Positions 23,661 through 35,485 of a stretch of DNA of 64,000 nucleotides are shown in pieces (the first letter of the stretch is position 1; each line of letters opens with the position of its first letter). A program made the translations under genes and the position numbers. Origin of the DNA: Capillidium heterosporum (Eukaryota > Entomophthoromycota > Entomophthoromycetes > Entomophthorales > Capillidiaceae); the NCBI GenBank assembly GCA_016630905.1, contig WBMQ01000011.1, forward strand, positions 1,426,001 to 1,490,000. Reading direction: 5' to 3'. The notes under the pieces were generated by a model. The model was not told the DNA's origin. It saw only the letters and a list, made by a program, of their open reading frames with translations, and did no database searches.

Positions 23661-25939
23661 TCAGTTCCGATGCATTTCCCTATACAGAGCATCCGACATC
23701 TTGATGACGTCGTTCAATTCCTTGACATCGTGGACTCTTAATAAATCAGCTCCACCAGCGATAGCAGCCGTACAGGTAGCAGCAGTTCCTCCAATTCTCA
23801 ACTTGGGGTCATTCTGGTTGAGGATTTGACCGATGAAGCGTTTGCGACTAGCACCTACCAAGCAAGGGAATTTACCAGCCCTACCCATAAATTTCAAATC
23901 ACGTAACAGCTGTAGGTTTTGATCGGTATCCTTGGCAAAACCAATACCGGGGTCAACAATGATACTCCACCTGTAGACAGCCAGTTTGGATGGCGGCCTG
24001 GACGAAGGTCGATAACTCAGTCTTAACAACCTGCATGACCTGCTTCTGGTCAGGGGCCATAGTCAGTAAGTTGGCTCATTGTCTTGCTGTCGCCACGCAT
24101 GTGCATGAGACAGACCGGGACCTCCAATTTTGCCATGGTCGATAGCATGTCGGGATCACGGACGCCCCCCGAGACGTCGTTGATGAGGTTGGCGCCCGCT
24201 TTAATGGCTGCCTCGGCTACTTTGGCGCGATAAGTGTCGACAGAGATGGGGGTAGTGATACCAGCCTTACGTAAGGCTTCAATAACGGGGATAACGCGGT
24301 TGGCTTCTTCCTCAACGCTCACCTCCTCGGCATCAGGTCTAGTAGAAGCACCTCCGATGTCTAGAATATCGGCACCATCGGCTATCAACTGCTTGGCCTG
24401 GTTGAGAGCAGCTTCCAAGCTGCTAAAGTCCCCGCCGTCTGAGAAGGAGTCAGGAGTTACATTCAAAATGCCCATGACGTAAGTCTTGGCTCCCCACACC
24501 CAGGTTAAGTTGTCAGATAGGGGTAGGACTTTGACGACCTCGCTGGCCGTGCCTCGGGTATAGGTTAGACGGAACAGCAGTTGCTTGGCGGTGACGTGCA
24601 GCTTGGGGTGTTCCCAGTCTGGTTTGACATCGCACAGTGGCGCTAAAACGAACTCACGTTCGGCGATACGGGGATGAGGCAGGATGAGTCGCTCAGTGTT
24701 CATTTCGACGTTGTCGTAGAATAAGATATCCAAATCGATGAGTCGAGGCCCATTACGGATGGTTGGTACCCTACCCAGCTCTTCTTCAGCCACTTTGAGA
24801 GCATCTAAAAGCTCCATCGGGCCCAGAGTTGTTTTGACCTAATGGAAATTGAGTATGAAAATCAGTTATAAAATTTACCATGCAGACGGCATTGAGGAAC
24901 TTGGGTTGATCAGTCCACGTACATCGGTGCCGTCTCATACAGGAACGAGGTATCGACGATCTGGATACCCAATTTCCGCAAGGCTCCAAGACCGTTCTTT
25001 ATATTTGCGTATCGGTTCATCAAGTTGGAACCTAGAGCGATGGCTGCCAGATGGTCTTGATTGGCTTTATCGCCTACGACAGTGGATTTAACTTCGTTGG
25101 ACAATAGATCGTTGGCAAAGAAGTTGCAATCCCTAGTGATTTCAGCAGCGGCAGCTGCAGCGAATCTCAATGCCGAAGGTTTGGCAACGCGGACTGTTAC
25201 TTTAGGGTAGGCGCAGTTGACTATAGTGATACGTGCTATAGAGGTAGCCAATGCCTCCACCTGTCTTAAATTTACTGTCTTCGATCATAGTGGATAAAGT
25301 TGATACCAAGGTACGGTAGTTGAAAGGCTTTCTAGCTTCGAAGCCGTCGATTATCAAGCCGGGGTACAAGGTCAAATCAATTAAAACTACCTGCTTAGCC
25401 TCCCGTTCCCAGGCATGAACACCTATAATAGTGTTCAATCGTAATCCTCCGATAAAAAGTCTATCATCCTGCAAATGCTCCATACTGTCGCTCGTAGCCA
25501 AAGTTCTCGAAATTTCGATACCTGAAGTTTCGGCATGCAACAACCCCTTGGGTTTCTGGACCGATACCGTCACCTTGAACCCGTTGTACTCGTTCAAGAT
25601 GTAGGAACAGATGGAGACGGCCAAGTGCTGGTAGCTTTCGTACTCTTTGGCTTCAGCAACCTTGATAGCAGCATCGGCCAAGTCGGAGTAGCTTAAAGAA
25701 TGAGCAAGTAAGTCGCTGTCACCACATGCTTCGATACTGGTGAAGAAAGCTAAGTCTATGACGATGGGCTGTAATTTGGGTCGGTCCCAATGGTCACCAC
25801 CGACTACCGAACGGGCACTTAAACCTCGAACTAAAAGCTTGTCTTTGAACATGTCGTCGTTCTCCAAGTTGACCGTACTTAATATCTGGTGGCTCGCCAT
25901 CTTACCTTCAGTTTCGCTAAACTCTTCTTTAGATATCAA
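23661..25939 (-). CDS. FOL1: Trifunctional folate synthesis enzyme (DHNA aldolase / HPPK / DHPS), four apparent +1 frameshifts
   Basis: Two exons, 24879-25939 and 23661-24838, with a 40-bp intron. Domain order is fungal FOL1: two FolB-like aldolase repeats (LLVRGLSARSVVGGDHW and LFIGGLRLNTIIGVHAWE), HPPK (IALGSNL, DQPKFLNAVC, RLIDLDILFYDN, PHPRI), and DHPS (MGILNVTPDSFSDGG, GGASTRP, LINDVSGG, VDPGIGFAK, VGASRKRFIG, RVHDV). The frame is one base long at four places: 25260-25261 (KFKT to EALATS), 24915-24916 (MYV to DQPKF), 24053-24056 (TDYGP to DQKQVMQVV), 23981-23982 (AAIQT to VYRWSII). Removing one base at each gives 744 residues with all active-site motifs. Start uncertain between 25939 and the Met of MASHQIL. 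The enzyme makes dihydropteroate and is the sulfonamide target. Confidence 0.93.
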
Positions 25940-27044
25940 GAAAAAGTGGCTTGGGATCTACTTTATACTTTTGCTAGACAGAATGATTCACAATGCTGGA
26001 TGCCTTGAAAAATTATGGATTTTAGCCAATGGCTTGAAGTTATTCCAGCACGAAAGTTGCAAGATGCTACTGCTCTTGGAATGAGTACAATCACTTTTCT
26101 AAATGTGGAAGAAAATCAATAGTGTCTAGGTTTGTACGGATCAAAGATCGAAAATATAGATGGAGGAGGAAATCAAAGTTCTGGAGGGTGTATATTCATC
26201 CAGGGAAATATGTATCTATCTTGGAGAGATGAGCAGCTTAAAACTTTTGAAAAGTTAGCCAAGCAGAAAGTATATCGCATATTGAAAACGAGAGTTTATT
26301 TAGATAGCTATAGTCAACATTGTTTATCTTTCCATGATGGATATAACACCAACCAAGTATATTATACATATCAGGCTATGGATTATAATATCTAATAGAT
26401 CTGATCAGAAGTAGTGGATATCTATCAAGTTGGCTTATAAATGTTTTGATCAGCTGTAAGAGTTTATTTGAATAAGTCGAAATAGAAAAGCTTTATGAGA
26501 TGAAAATATATTGTAGTAGTATACTTTATTTAAAGGGCTTAAGACTGGTTTATATGTGTATATACATAGCAGTGAATGTGTTAAAATGCTAACAAGGCGA
26601 TTTATGGTGGTTATAGTACAAAACTCAAATGGTGCTCACTACTCTTTCAACATCTACTACATTTTGTTGCAATACCTAACCCAATGTATACTTGGATCTA
26701 AACTTCATCTTGCCAGTGTTTCTAATAACCTACCTCATACGCCATACCCTCCAGTTTAGTAATAGGTGCTTCCAGGGTATTATCATCATCACACTGGTCG
26801 TCAATAAAATATCAAGCCCTTTATATCAAACTGAAATTGAAATTTTATAATTATCCACTTGTGAATCTACTCCATATTGGTAATCAAAAATAGCACAACA
26901 AATATATAATTTACAAGTTTGTAGAGTTTTGTAGCAATTTATTATAGAAAAGCAGCCAAAGGTAAAGCGTAATAAAAGACTCTGGAATTGTTGGAAGTAA
27001 TAAGGAGGAAGCCACCTTTCACTAAAGTCCAAACAGCACTACCT
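25940..27044. other. Intergenic
   Basis: No supported gene; frames at 26132-26395 and 26556-26759 have no motif or splice partner. The stretch 27000-27044 resembles 28735-28781 downstream of the tandem F-box pseudogene, so it belongs to the duplicated unit's 3' flank. Confidence 0.5.
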
Positions 27045-28311
27045 CTAAAAAAAGTGAATAAAGGTGTTGGGTGATAGTATACGGATAAATTGAGCGAATT
27101 GTATCTCCGAATTGGGAATTTTAACGAACTGCAGGTCCAAGTTGCCGTCCCAACTGATTTTGTGTAAAGCATCGTTGTCAATGACATTGTCAAGACTGGG
27201 GTTGCATTTTATTGCGAAGTTGCGGAGATTGAACAACTGATATTGAAAGATTTGCAAGAAGTTGTAACTTAGAGAATCAGCACCCAAAAGTTGTAGATGG
27301 ACAATTGGACTGGTACATTGCACATCTTCAAACAGGGTGTCGATGATTATGCCGTTGAAGATTACCTGGGATAGCTGGGGCAAGGCGAGTAGAAATTTCA
27401 TGGACAGCGTTGTCGAAAGTTTTAGTGAGATAGAAGTTGATGTATTTGAGGCTTTCAAAGTTAGATGTATATCTAAGAGCAATCGTTCCTACCGTTAATT
27501 TCAGACTTTCTAGCTTGTCAAAGGTATATGCGACAAAGTGGCTAAAGTTCTGTAGACTGGAGGATATGCCTTGTTCAAGTTGTAGAGCTAAAAGGTTGGG
27601 GAAACAGCTTAATGGAATCTTGTCGCTGGTTCGTAAGTTGTACTGTAGTTGCAATCGTTTCAACTTTGTGAAAACAACCTTCACTATATCTAACCAAGAG
27701 CGGTAGAAACTGTAGTCGAGATCCAACTCTACCAAGTTGGGGAAGCTTTGGTGGATTAAAGTTAAAAGTCGATTGTCGATATTGGCTACTCTTAAAGTTA
27801 GACACTTAATCTGGGGCAAAAAAAATAGAGTGAAGAATTGTAGATCGTTTCGGCCGTTGATAGGTACGTATAGTCTGAGGTAGGTAAGGCTATCAATTAT
27901 TGGACTGAAGATTATTCTTGTTGGAAAGGGGGATCGAAGTAGTAGACGTAGCTTCTTCAATCTCGGAGGTAAGCAATGAGAAAGGTCGAGTTCTTGGATA
28001 TTACCTTTAGGCTGAACTATCCCAAAGTACTTTAAATTGGGGAAGTAGGGTAAATTTTGAGCAAAAGTAACGTGGAGGTATTCATACACATCCTCAATTA
28101 AATGTAGATACCTGGAAAACGATTTGATAAACGGATTGTGAACCTCCTCCCTACTGAAGAGGTTGATACGTAACCTTGTATATACTTTGGGCACTAGAAC
28201 TTGGTTAAAATGTTTGGAGCAGTACCGCAATTTTATATAGTCGGGATTTTCCAAGTGGCTTACAATTTCTTCGAGGATAATAGTGGGCAGGGTATCGTAG
28301 TTGTAGTTCAT
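27045..28311 (-). CDS. F-box / LRR protein with one apparent +1 frameshift
   Basis: Start taken at 28311 (MNYNYDTLPTIILEEIVSHL) because both pseudogene relatives begin at the equivalent position; an upstream in-frame ATG lies at 28356. F-box: residues about 5-42 (LEEIVSHLENPDYIKLRYCSKHFNQV). LRR-like strands follow (LKYFGI, LKKLRLLL, IKCLTLRV, LVELDLD, LKRLQLQY, LESLKLTV). The frame breaks after TKTFDNA at 27402-27408. The next frame continues SMKFLLALPQLSQVIFNG, which aligns with IKLLFSLPKLSQVIFNG in the tandem pseudogene, so the surplus base is well located. Corrected length 421. The stop position (HFF*) is shared with the pseudogene. Probable SCF substrate receptor. Confidence 0.72.
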
Positions 28312-28781
28312 CGCTCTTACAAAAGTTGAAGAATGAGTTACAGCTGAGATCACCATTTCTTAGAAGGCGAATTAAGTGATGTCACTTGAACTTTTACACC
28401 AAGGGTTAGATATCCCAGTGATAAGTATTTTAGCCAGTAGCATTGCGTAAAATTGGTATCCTATATGTTAAAGTTTTGAAAGCCTGCCTATGAACCGATT
28501 CTTCTAGTTAATTGGTGGTTCTTTGAGAAATAATAACCACTATACTAGTCATCAGTGGAACTCTAAACTTTTATATCAAGCTACCATTAAACAATCTATA
28601 ATTATCCTCCTATAGATAGACATAAGTACCTAGGAGTCTTATAATTGGTATATAGTTATAATTTGACAGCAAATAAGCAGTAAAGCACATATAGGCGGAT
28701 ACAAAAGATAATAATATCCAGCATTTATTGACAGCAGTAATGGAGGAGGCATCTTCTACCGAGGTCCAGACGCCATTACTT
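28312..28781. other. Spacer between tandem F-box copies
   Basis: Contains the upstream region of the 28311 gene and, at 28735-28781, sequence similar to the 3' flank of that gene, showing that the duplication carried 3' non-coding DNA. Confidence 0.5.
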
Positions 28782-30012
28782 TTAAAGAAAGTACATGAAG
28801 GCATCAAGTGGGAGTGCAGTAATAAGCTTAATGAACCTAGTTTCGGAGCTGGAAATATTAACGAACTGCAGGTTCAAGTTACTCTTTCAGCTGATGACGT
28901 CGAGGGTGATACAATCCATTACACTCCAGCTACTGAGGTATGAATCAACTATAAATCTGGTGAGATAAGGTAACTGATACTGAAGTATTTGCAAGTTGAA
29001 GTTTAGGGAAACTGCACTTGGAAGTTGCATGTCGCTTATAGGATTGATACATCACTCCTCTTTAAACAATCTATTGTCGATGCGACCGTTGAAAATTACT
29101 TGGGATAGCTTGGGCAAAGAGAATAGAAGCTTTATGGACGAATTGTTGAAGGTTTTAATAAAATGAAAGTTAATGTACCTGAGAACTTTGAATTTGAACA
29201 CAAATGGAGATGCAATTGTGTCTACTGTTAGGTATAGACTAGTTATTTTACCAAGCATACATGTGACGAAATGGTTGTAGTTCTGTAGGTTGGAGAGGTG
29301 CCTTGCTCGAAATTCAAAGCTTGCAGGTTAGAAAAGCAACTTAGAGGACCTTGAATTTAGTTTATGAGATGTACTACAGCTTCAACAATGTTCAAATTTG
29401 AGCTGTAATATTTGTAGTTTAATTCCAGTGTCTTCAAGCTGAGGAAACTTGCACTAATCAGTACTAAAAATAAATGATCGATATTAAATGCCTTTAAAGT
29501 TAGATGTTTGATCTGTGAGAGGAAGAACATGTCGAAAAGCCGTAGGCCATTCAAGCCATTGAAAGGTACTTTCAGGCTGAAGTAAGCGAAATCCCTAATG
29601 ATGTTAGGATTGAATATAGCTTTTGCTAGGAAGGAAAGTCAAAGAAATAGATTTAACTGTTTCAGCTTGGAAGGTAAGCTTTGGGACAGATCAAGTTTTG
29701 GGTATTATTTTCAGGTTACACTGCCGTAAAGTTTTCCAAGTTAGGGAAGTGATGTAAATTTTCGCAAAGGTTGAGGTCAAAGTTCCTATCAATATTCTTG
29801 ATCGACTGCAAGTACTTTGAAAATGAGATGATAAATTGATTATGAACCTCCTCCCTTTAAAATTGGTTGATACATAGCTTGGAATAATCTTCAGGTATCA
29901 GCACTTGGTTGAGCTACTTACAACAATACCGTAACTCAAATCAATTGGACTGCTCTAAGTAGCCTACAATCTCCCAATATAAAGGTGGTAAGGTATCCAG
30001 GTTGGTGCTCAT
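28782..30012 (-). pseudogene. F-box / LRR pseudogene, tandem relative of 27045-28311
   Basis: Begins ATG at 30012-30010 (MSTNLDTLPPLYWEIVGYLEQS) followed at once by an in-frame stop, then fragments in several frames: FNNSSIKLLFSLPKLSQVIFNG (in 29052-29258), FFLSQIKHLTLKAFNIDHLFL (in 29357-29554). The end reads LQFVNISSSE...FMYFL and a stop at 28784-28782, colinear with LQFVKIPNSE...FIHFF of the intact neighbour. It has several stops and indels of both signs, so it is truly decayed, unlike the single-base problems elsewhere. Confidence 0.8.
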
Positions 30013-30654
30013 TTCTTAGTTCATCTATGATGAGAATATAGGTTGTGCTTTCAATCTAGAAGAGTTAAACAAGGTGACGTAACTTGAAATTGACTACACA
30101 TCAGGGATGGTTAACTTGGTGATAAACCTTTTATATCAATAAAAGGTATCTTATTAGGACATTATACGCTGAAATCAAATATATAGGGGCAAAATTTTAC
30201 ACTGGAATCATAAGATTTGTTGTAAACCAGATTTCCATCAAGCCTAAAAGATATCTTGCAGCTTAATACAACTCAACAGACCAACAGCTAGAACCATCGC
30301 ATTTAGCTTCATTTCAAGTATTCTTAATTTAAGCTTGCTCGACCAGTCAACAAGTTAAATGTAGATGAGAATGTCGATACTATAGAAAGCGAGCTAATAA
30401 ATCAAATTTATCCTGCAATGGAGAATCCGAAATTCAAGTTGAGAAGAGCGAATTGGATATCTTTAGCAAATTTTAAAACATCAACCACAGTCTAGAAAGA
30501 ATTCAACTTTGGTCTTACAATAAAAAAGTGAACGAGCACAGCAGCTAAAAACACCTTTTCCAACGGTTTTGGGGGTAACGGTTCTAGACTATAAATATTG
30601 TAAAAGTAGAGGTTATTTTTATTCCACCTTTTTCATTTTTCAAAAAACAATACA
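30013..30654. other. Intergenic
   Basis: No ORF. A TATAAATA element at 30590-30597 serves the FKBP gene. Confidence 0.55.
30590..30597 (+). promoter_or_regulatory. TATA box of FKBP gene A
   Basis: TATAAATA 58 bp upstream of the ATG at 30655. Confidence 0.5.
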
Positions 30655-31302
30655 ATGAAGTTAGTCCAACTACTTGTAGTTTCTATATCAACAACATTAG
30701 CTTTAGCTCAAGCTCCCACCTCGTTAGTTGTAGGTATGAAGTTTCAACTATTTTTAATAAGGATGGCATACTAATAATAAAATCAGATGTTTTAGTTAGA
30801 GTGCCTGATATCCTATGCAAAGCTAAATCTAAGGCTGGGTACGTTTTTTTATTTGTATCGTTAAGTTAACTTTATTATAAAATTTTAGAGATACCATCAA
30901 AGTCAACTATGTCGGAACATTCTATGACAGCGGCAAGCAGTTTGATGCCAGTACCAACAGGGACACCCCATTCCAATTCCAGCTTGGGATAGGTCAAGTT
31001 ATCGAAGGTAGATATTGATATAGTTCATCCACTAAAATCATTTTTATTTTAATAGGTTGGGATAGAGGTCTGCTTGGGTAAGTTATCTTTTAAAGCTATT
31101 TGTACTCAAGTGCTTTAGTATGTGTATAGGTGAGAAGCGTAAGTTGATTATCCCTTATCCCTTAGCTTATGGAGAAAAAGGATTCCCTCCCGATATCCCA
31201 GGTATCTTTTACTTTTTGGCAATGTACTTATAAGTTATTCTAATAGAAAAAGCTGACTTGGTGTTTGAAGTCGAGCTTCGGAGCTTGGAAGGCAGCATTT
31301 GA
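30655..31302 (+). CDS. Secretory-pathway FKBP-type peptidyl-prolyl isomerase, copy A
   Basis: Six exons: 30655-30733, 30787-30838, 30889-31007, 31056-31077, 31119-31201, 31247-31302, giving 136 residues and a clean frame. Signal peptide [22 protein letters not shown] core: [67 protein letters not shown]. The catalytic pocket residues (Tyr of VNYVG, Phe and Asp of KQFDAS, Val-Ile and Trp of GQVIEGWD) are present. The enzyme catalyses proline isomerisation and binds FK506, like FKBP2/FPR2 in the ER. It ends soon after the core with no retention signal, so it may be secreted. Intron positions and phases match copy B exactly. Confidence 0.93.
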
Positions 31303-31860
31303 TGGCTTTGAGACGGGCTTTTTGAATGGGCAGAGTAGTCTGTAGAATAGTTATTTGCCATCTTTGAATTGATTTTTCCATTAAACACTATAATGTTGGT
31401 ATATACCAACCACTACTTGGTTTTTTTGGGATGCATTAAAATACAATTTAATAGTACTTTGATATAGAGCCTTCCATTTTAATTTTTGAGATATCTATTT
31501 GTAGTAAATAGAAGGCAGGATCTTTATTAGAATAGGTTTTATATCTTCTCAAGAAGAAAAAACTACCCTTCAAAAGTAAGTTTTTCAAGGGGCACCCATG
31601 AGGTACTACCTAGCGAAGCCTATCTCAATTGCAATGAAGGTTACTAATTCTGATTCTAACTTCTTTTCCTGGGTTGGTATATATCTAACTCATTAGGTTT
31701 AATATAAAGTGCTTAAATAGGTATTCAATTGCCTTCCATACAAACAACTCTATTTAAGTGGTGATGTAGTTATATATATTTGAAAAGCCTGTTATTTGAG
31801 TTATAGATATCAGTAAAACTGTTCCAAGGACACCAAACTGACATTAGAGAATCGTTGAAG
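31303..31860. other. Intergenic
   Basis: No supported gene in about 560 bp. Confidence 0.55.
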
Positions 31861-32142
31861 ATGTCGAACTATCGACTATTTAAGCCTAAATGTCTCTTCA
31901 GCAGGTTCAACAAAGTTCTAGATTTTGATCTTAATGATGCAAAACGGGTCCATTCAAAATCTTTCGTTCATCGCACTCCAAATCAAAAATTAAAGTGCAA
32001 CTTTGATCCAAATCAAAAAGTGGTACGATTTTCTAGGGACGGCCGATCCAACCCTCTACTCGAAGAGAACAGTTTATTCAATACAACCGGTATGAAGCCA
32101 AAGTATTTAGGTTCGCTGCGTAATATATCCTTCCAACTTTAG
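31861..32142 (+). CDS. Hypothetical small basic protein or upstream ORF of SCAP
   Basis: An ATG at 31861 opens 93 codons (MSNYRLFKPKCLFSRFNK...) ending 34 nt before the SCAP start and in another frame. The peptide is basic, without signal or membrane segment, and contains RFSRDGRSN. If it shares the SCAP transcript it would be a long upstream ORF limiting SCAP translation; otherwise a separate small gene. No family recognised. Confidence 0.4.
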   Translation: MSNYRLFKPKCLFSRFNKVLDFDLNDAKRVHSKSFVHRTPNQKLKCNFDPNQKVVRFSRDGRSNPLLEENSLFNTTGMKPKYLGSLRNISFQL

Positions 32143-32176
32143 ATTATCTCAACACCACAACAAACTACCTCTCAAC

Positions 32177-35100
32177 ATGCTCACCCACATCACCAAGAAG
32201 ATAGCCAAGTTCAAGTCGACAATACGTAGGATAAGCTACCAGCATGGTAAGCTATGTGCCAAGTATCCCTTAGTGGTCTTAACTTTCACTTTCACCTTGA
32301 TAAACTGTCTGTCTAGTCCTGCCCTCTACCACATTTTTACCACCAATTCCGCTTCAACTTCTATTCGGCTTTTAGAATTAATATCGGCCAAGACCTATCC
32401 GAACTTCATGGAGATCCCCAGCATCTATACCGAGCCTATACTGGGTAGTGAAGATGAGATGCTGGTTTTGGAGCAAGTCTACATAACTTCTAACAAACCT
32501 TTCGTCGAAGGTAGAGGTATACTAACTAATCAGGCCTTTGAATTTTTAGCCAATTTGGAACATGAGCTTAAGGTGCAAGAGATAAAGGTTGGTGTCGAGA
32601 CAGTTACCTTACACGACATTTGCTTTCGAAGGAGTTTGTCTGACCCCTGTTTGGAATTTTCACCCATTCACTTTTCTAGCTTGAAATTCGATAAGAAGCT
32701 CCGCCTCGATAAGATGGACAAGGATGCCAGCCTATTGAAGGAGGCGTCTGAATTGCCAGCTTGGACCAGCTATTCCAACTTAAAGCGAAACGATAAAGGA
32801 GAAGTTCGTGGTGCTAAAGCGTTGGTCCTCACCTACTTTTTCAAGGCCAAAGCAAACACTAAGATACACCAAGTTTGGGATAAGATATTGACGACCAGTT
32901 TGGAAGTGGTTGAGTCTAAGCACTTGCTTGAATTTAAATTTAGTCGTAGATCTCATACAAATGACCATACCCTACAGATGTTCCAGGTAATATATATGTT
33001 ACTACCAAACCATTTATTTTTCTAAATAGGTAGTTGCACCAAGTCACTTCATATCTGCCGAATCCATGCTATTGGGTTTAGGGTATCTAACCGTGATTCT
33101 CTACCTTCTCTTTTCCATAAACCAATTTAAGCTGGTGAAATCCAAGTTCTGGTTAGGTTTCGCTGCCGTCTTTATCTTGAACGTATCATTGTTGATGGCC
33201 TTTGGCATAACGATCCTATGTGGAATCCAGCTAGCTTTAATACCCTGGCAGATCATCCCTTTTCTAATAATAGCGATCGGTGCTGAGAACATGTTGCGCA
33301 TAACTAACGCCGTAGTATCTACATCGGTTGACTTACCTGTAAAGGAACGTATTGGACGTGGGTTAGAACGGTGCGGCTCAGTAATTACTCTACACCTATG
33401 CGTCGAACTGCTGGTCCTATTGGCGGCAACTTTGAGTTCCAACGACGCATTGCAGCAGTTTGGGATTTTTGGTGCCATTTCTGTCGTTTTGGATTATATA
33501 CTTCAACTGACTTTCTTCTTGGCTGTGTTGGCAATTGATATACGTAGAATGGAACTTAGCGACCTGCAGGATCGGAAATTGTACAGCCAAGCTAACTTAG
33601 ATGGTCCGACGAGATCCAACCGTAGGTTGAGTACCGAGTTAGATGAGAGTTTCATGCTAGCGAACGTGTGGGAGTCGCTTCTGACAAAGTACAAGAGCCT
33701 ATCCAACTACCCGGTGTTCAAGATGTCCAGTGTAAATTTTATTGCTACCTAATATTTGTTTACCAGTTTTATTTTTAGCTGTTTGGTAGTTTAACTTTGG
33801 CTTGGCTACTTACTCAAAGTTTCTCGTCACCCTCCAACCATGATTTCTCCGAACCTGAGTCCAGCTGGGTGACCCCACCTGACAGCTACCGCCTCGACTC
33901 CAACTTCTGGACTGGTGTCCTGGGTTCTCATTACGATGCTCTAATTCAAGTACGAGCGCCAGCCTGTGTCATTTTAGACTTGCCATTGGATCCTACCGAA
34001 TACCGAACAGTTCCTAGACTCCATTGGATCCTAAGATTGCTCGGTAAAATCAACAAGTGGTACGCAATAATCGCCACCATCTTGCTCTCCTTTATAAGTT
34101 TCTACATCTGGTTGCTGTACCAGGTCCGCGATCCCCCTCAGAACGACTGGACCATCGCCGAGCTGGCTCGTAGGTTACGTTCCATCACCCCCTTTTATTC
34201 GGATATCGAAGTCTTGGAGAGTAACAACCATGAATTGGTAGTCGCCGCTAGCTTGGAGAACGAATTAGTTGTATGGAACTACTTTGTTGATCGGGTACTG
34301 CTCCTGACCGATGGTGATAAGTTAAGGATGAAGCGCATAGTTACGGTTGCCGTATCTAAGATTGGACACGTTGCAGTTGCCGATGAAACTGGTTTCGTGA
34401 AATGTAGTGGTGTCGTCTCTAACACCTCCATAAAGAATTTGCATCTATTCGAAACGGTCATCGACATGCAAGGGATCGGTATAGAAAGGCTAGCTTTCCT
34501 TGAGAGCTTCCCTACCGTACTTGTAGTTCACACAAAGGATCACCACCTCCTCGTTTACGATGTCAAAGTAGGACGACCCATCTACCAGACTGAAGGCTAT
34601 AAAGTAACTACATTCCTTATAAATAGTACACATGTATATATCGGTTGCAAATCGGGTCACCTTATCAAAGCCGAAGTTTCCATTGAAGACAACACCTTCA
34701 TCGTTCGAGAATCGTTCAAATACCAGAAAAACGTCTTGCCGGTTGTTCAATTGGGCAACGTACGATTGGATACAAAGTCTGAGATATTAACCTGGAGTTA
34801 CTTGGATGGCAGTAGCTACTTAACTTCCATTGCCAACGATCACATAGACCCATGTCAACTCCACTTCCTCGAATCAAACGTCCAAGACAACTATCCTTCC
34901 AACGTCTTAAGTATGAAGATGATAATCGATCGTAGTTCCGTCTACCTAGTACGTCAACTTGAAGATAAAATTTTGGAGATAAATCGATACGATCGTAGCC
35001 TACAAGCTGATTCAAAATGGAAGCTTGAGATGAAATACCATAAAATTTTCAATGGTTCCGATCTCGAACTGGACAACTACTGTCTCATGCCGGATGGTAA

Positions 35101-35485
35101 CTTGGTAGGTTTAAATTTGAATTTAGATAGTGGCAAGTGGCAGTTGTGGTCCATAAATCTGTCTCGATTGGGTTTGGAAGATGCCAAGGAGGAGTCGTTG
35201 AAGGATAAGGTAGCATATGTCGAAGTTTGTGATGATCCACTTATGGAGGCAAAATCGAACAGCTTGACACAAGGTACGATTTATAATTCTTATTTCCAAC
35301 AGTATTAAATTTTATATATAGATGCCCGAAAACCTAACTTCGAATGGCTACCCATAGATAAGATCGAATTGGACTATGTAAATTTAAAACAGAGAGCCAG
35401 CTTTGCTGTCGCCATGTCCAATAGAGTTATGGTCGTAGAGCCGGGTACCTTGTTGAAGTTGGAGACAGAAATTGAAGTCGAATAG
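32177..35485 (+). CDS. SREBP cleavage-activating protein (SCAP), sterol-sensing domain plus WD40-like tail
   Basis: Four exons: 32177-32986, 33030-33731, 33779-35273, 35322-35485, giving 1056 residues and a clean frame. The first helix follows GKLCAKYP, the usual SCAP start. A lumenal loop of about 210 residues leads to a sterol-sensing domain from about residue 280: SAESMLLGLGYLTVILYLLF, IIPFLIIAIGAENMLRITNAV, LPVKERIGRGLERCGSVITLH, ALQQFGIFGAISVVLDYILQ, LAIDIRRMEL. Two more helices (SLTLAWLL, WYAIIATILLSFISFYIWLLYQ) precede a cytosolic domain of about 400 residues with weak WD-type blades. SCAP escorts SREBP from ER to Golgi when sterol is low. The SREBP partner is not in the window. Sterol sensing is known for the family; use for oxygen sensing, as in yeasts, is inference. 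Confidence 0.9.

Noticed and set aside
23661-25939. FOL1 and aminotransferase as pseudogenes
   Set aside because: All motifs and codons are otherwise intact, with only single surplus bases and no missense decay, unlike the true F-box pseudogenes here.
26132-26395. 87-codon plus-strand ORF downstream in a Gly-rich stretch
   Set aside because: No motif, no promoter, ends in AT-rich DNA; likely chance.
27000-27044. Possible extra C-terminal exon of the F-box gene (reads RGSAVWTLVKGG) via a GTATAC...TTTTTTTAG intron
   Set aside because: The tandem relative has a stop at the same position as HFF*, so the similarity downstream is best read as duplicated 3' non-coding DNA.
28728-28943. 71-codon plus-strand ORF
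   Set aside because: It is antisense to the end of the F-box pseudogene.
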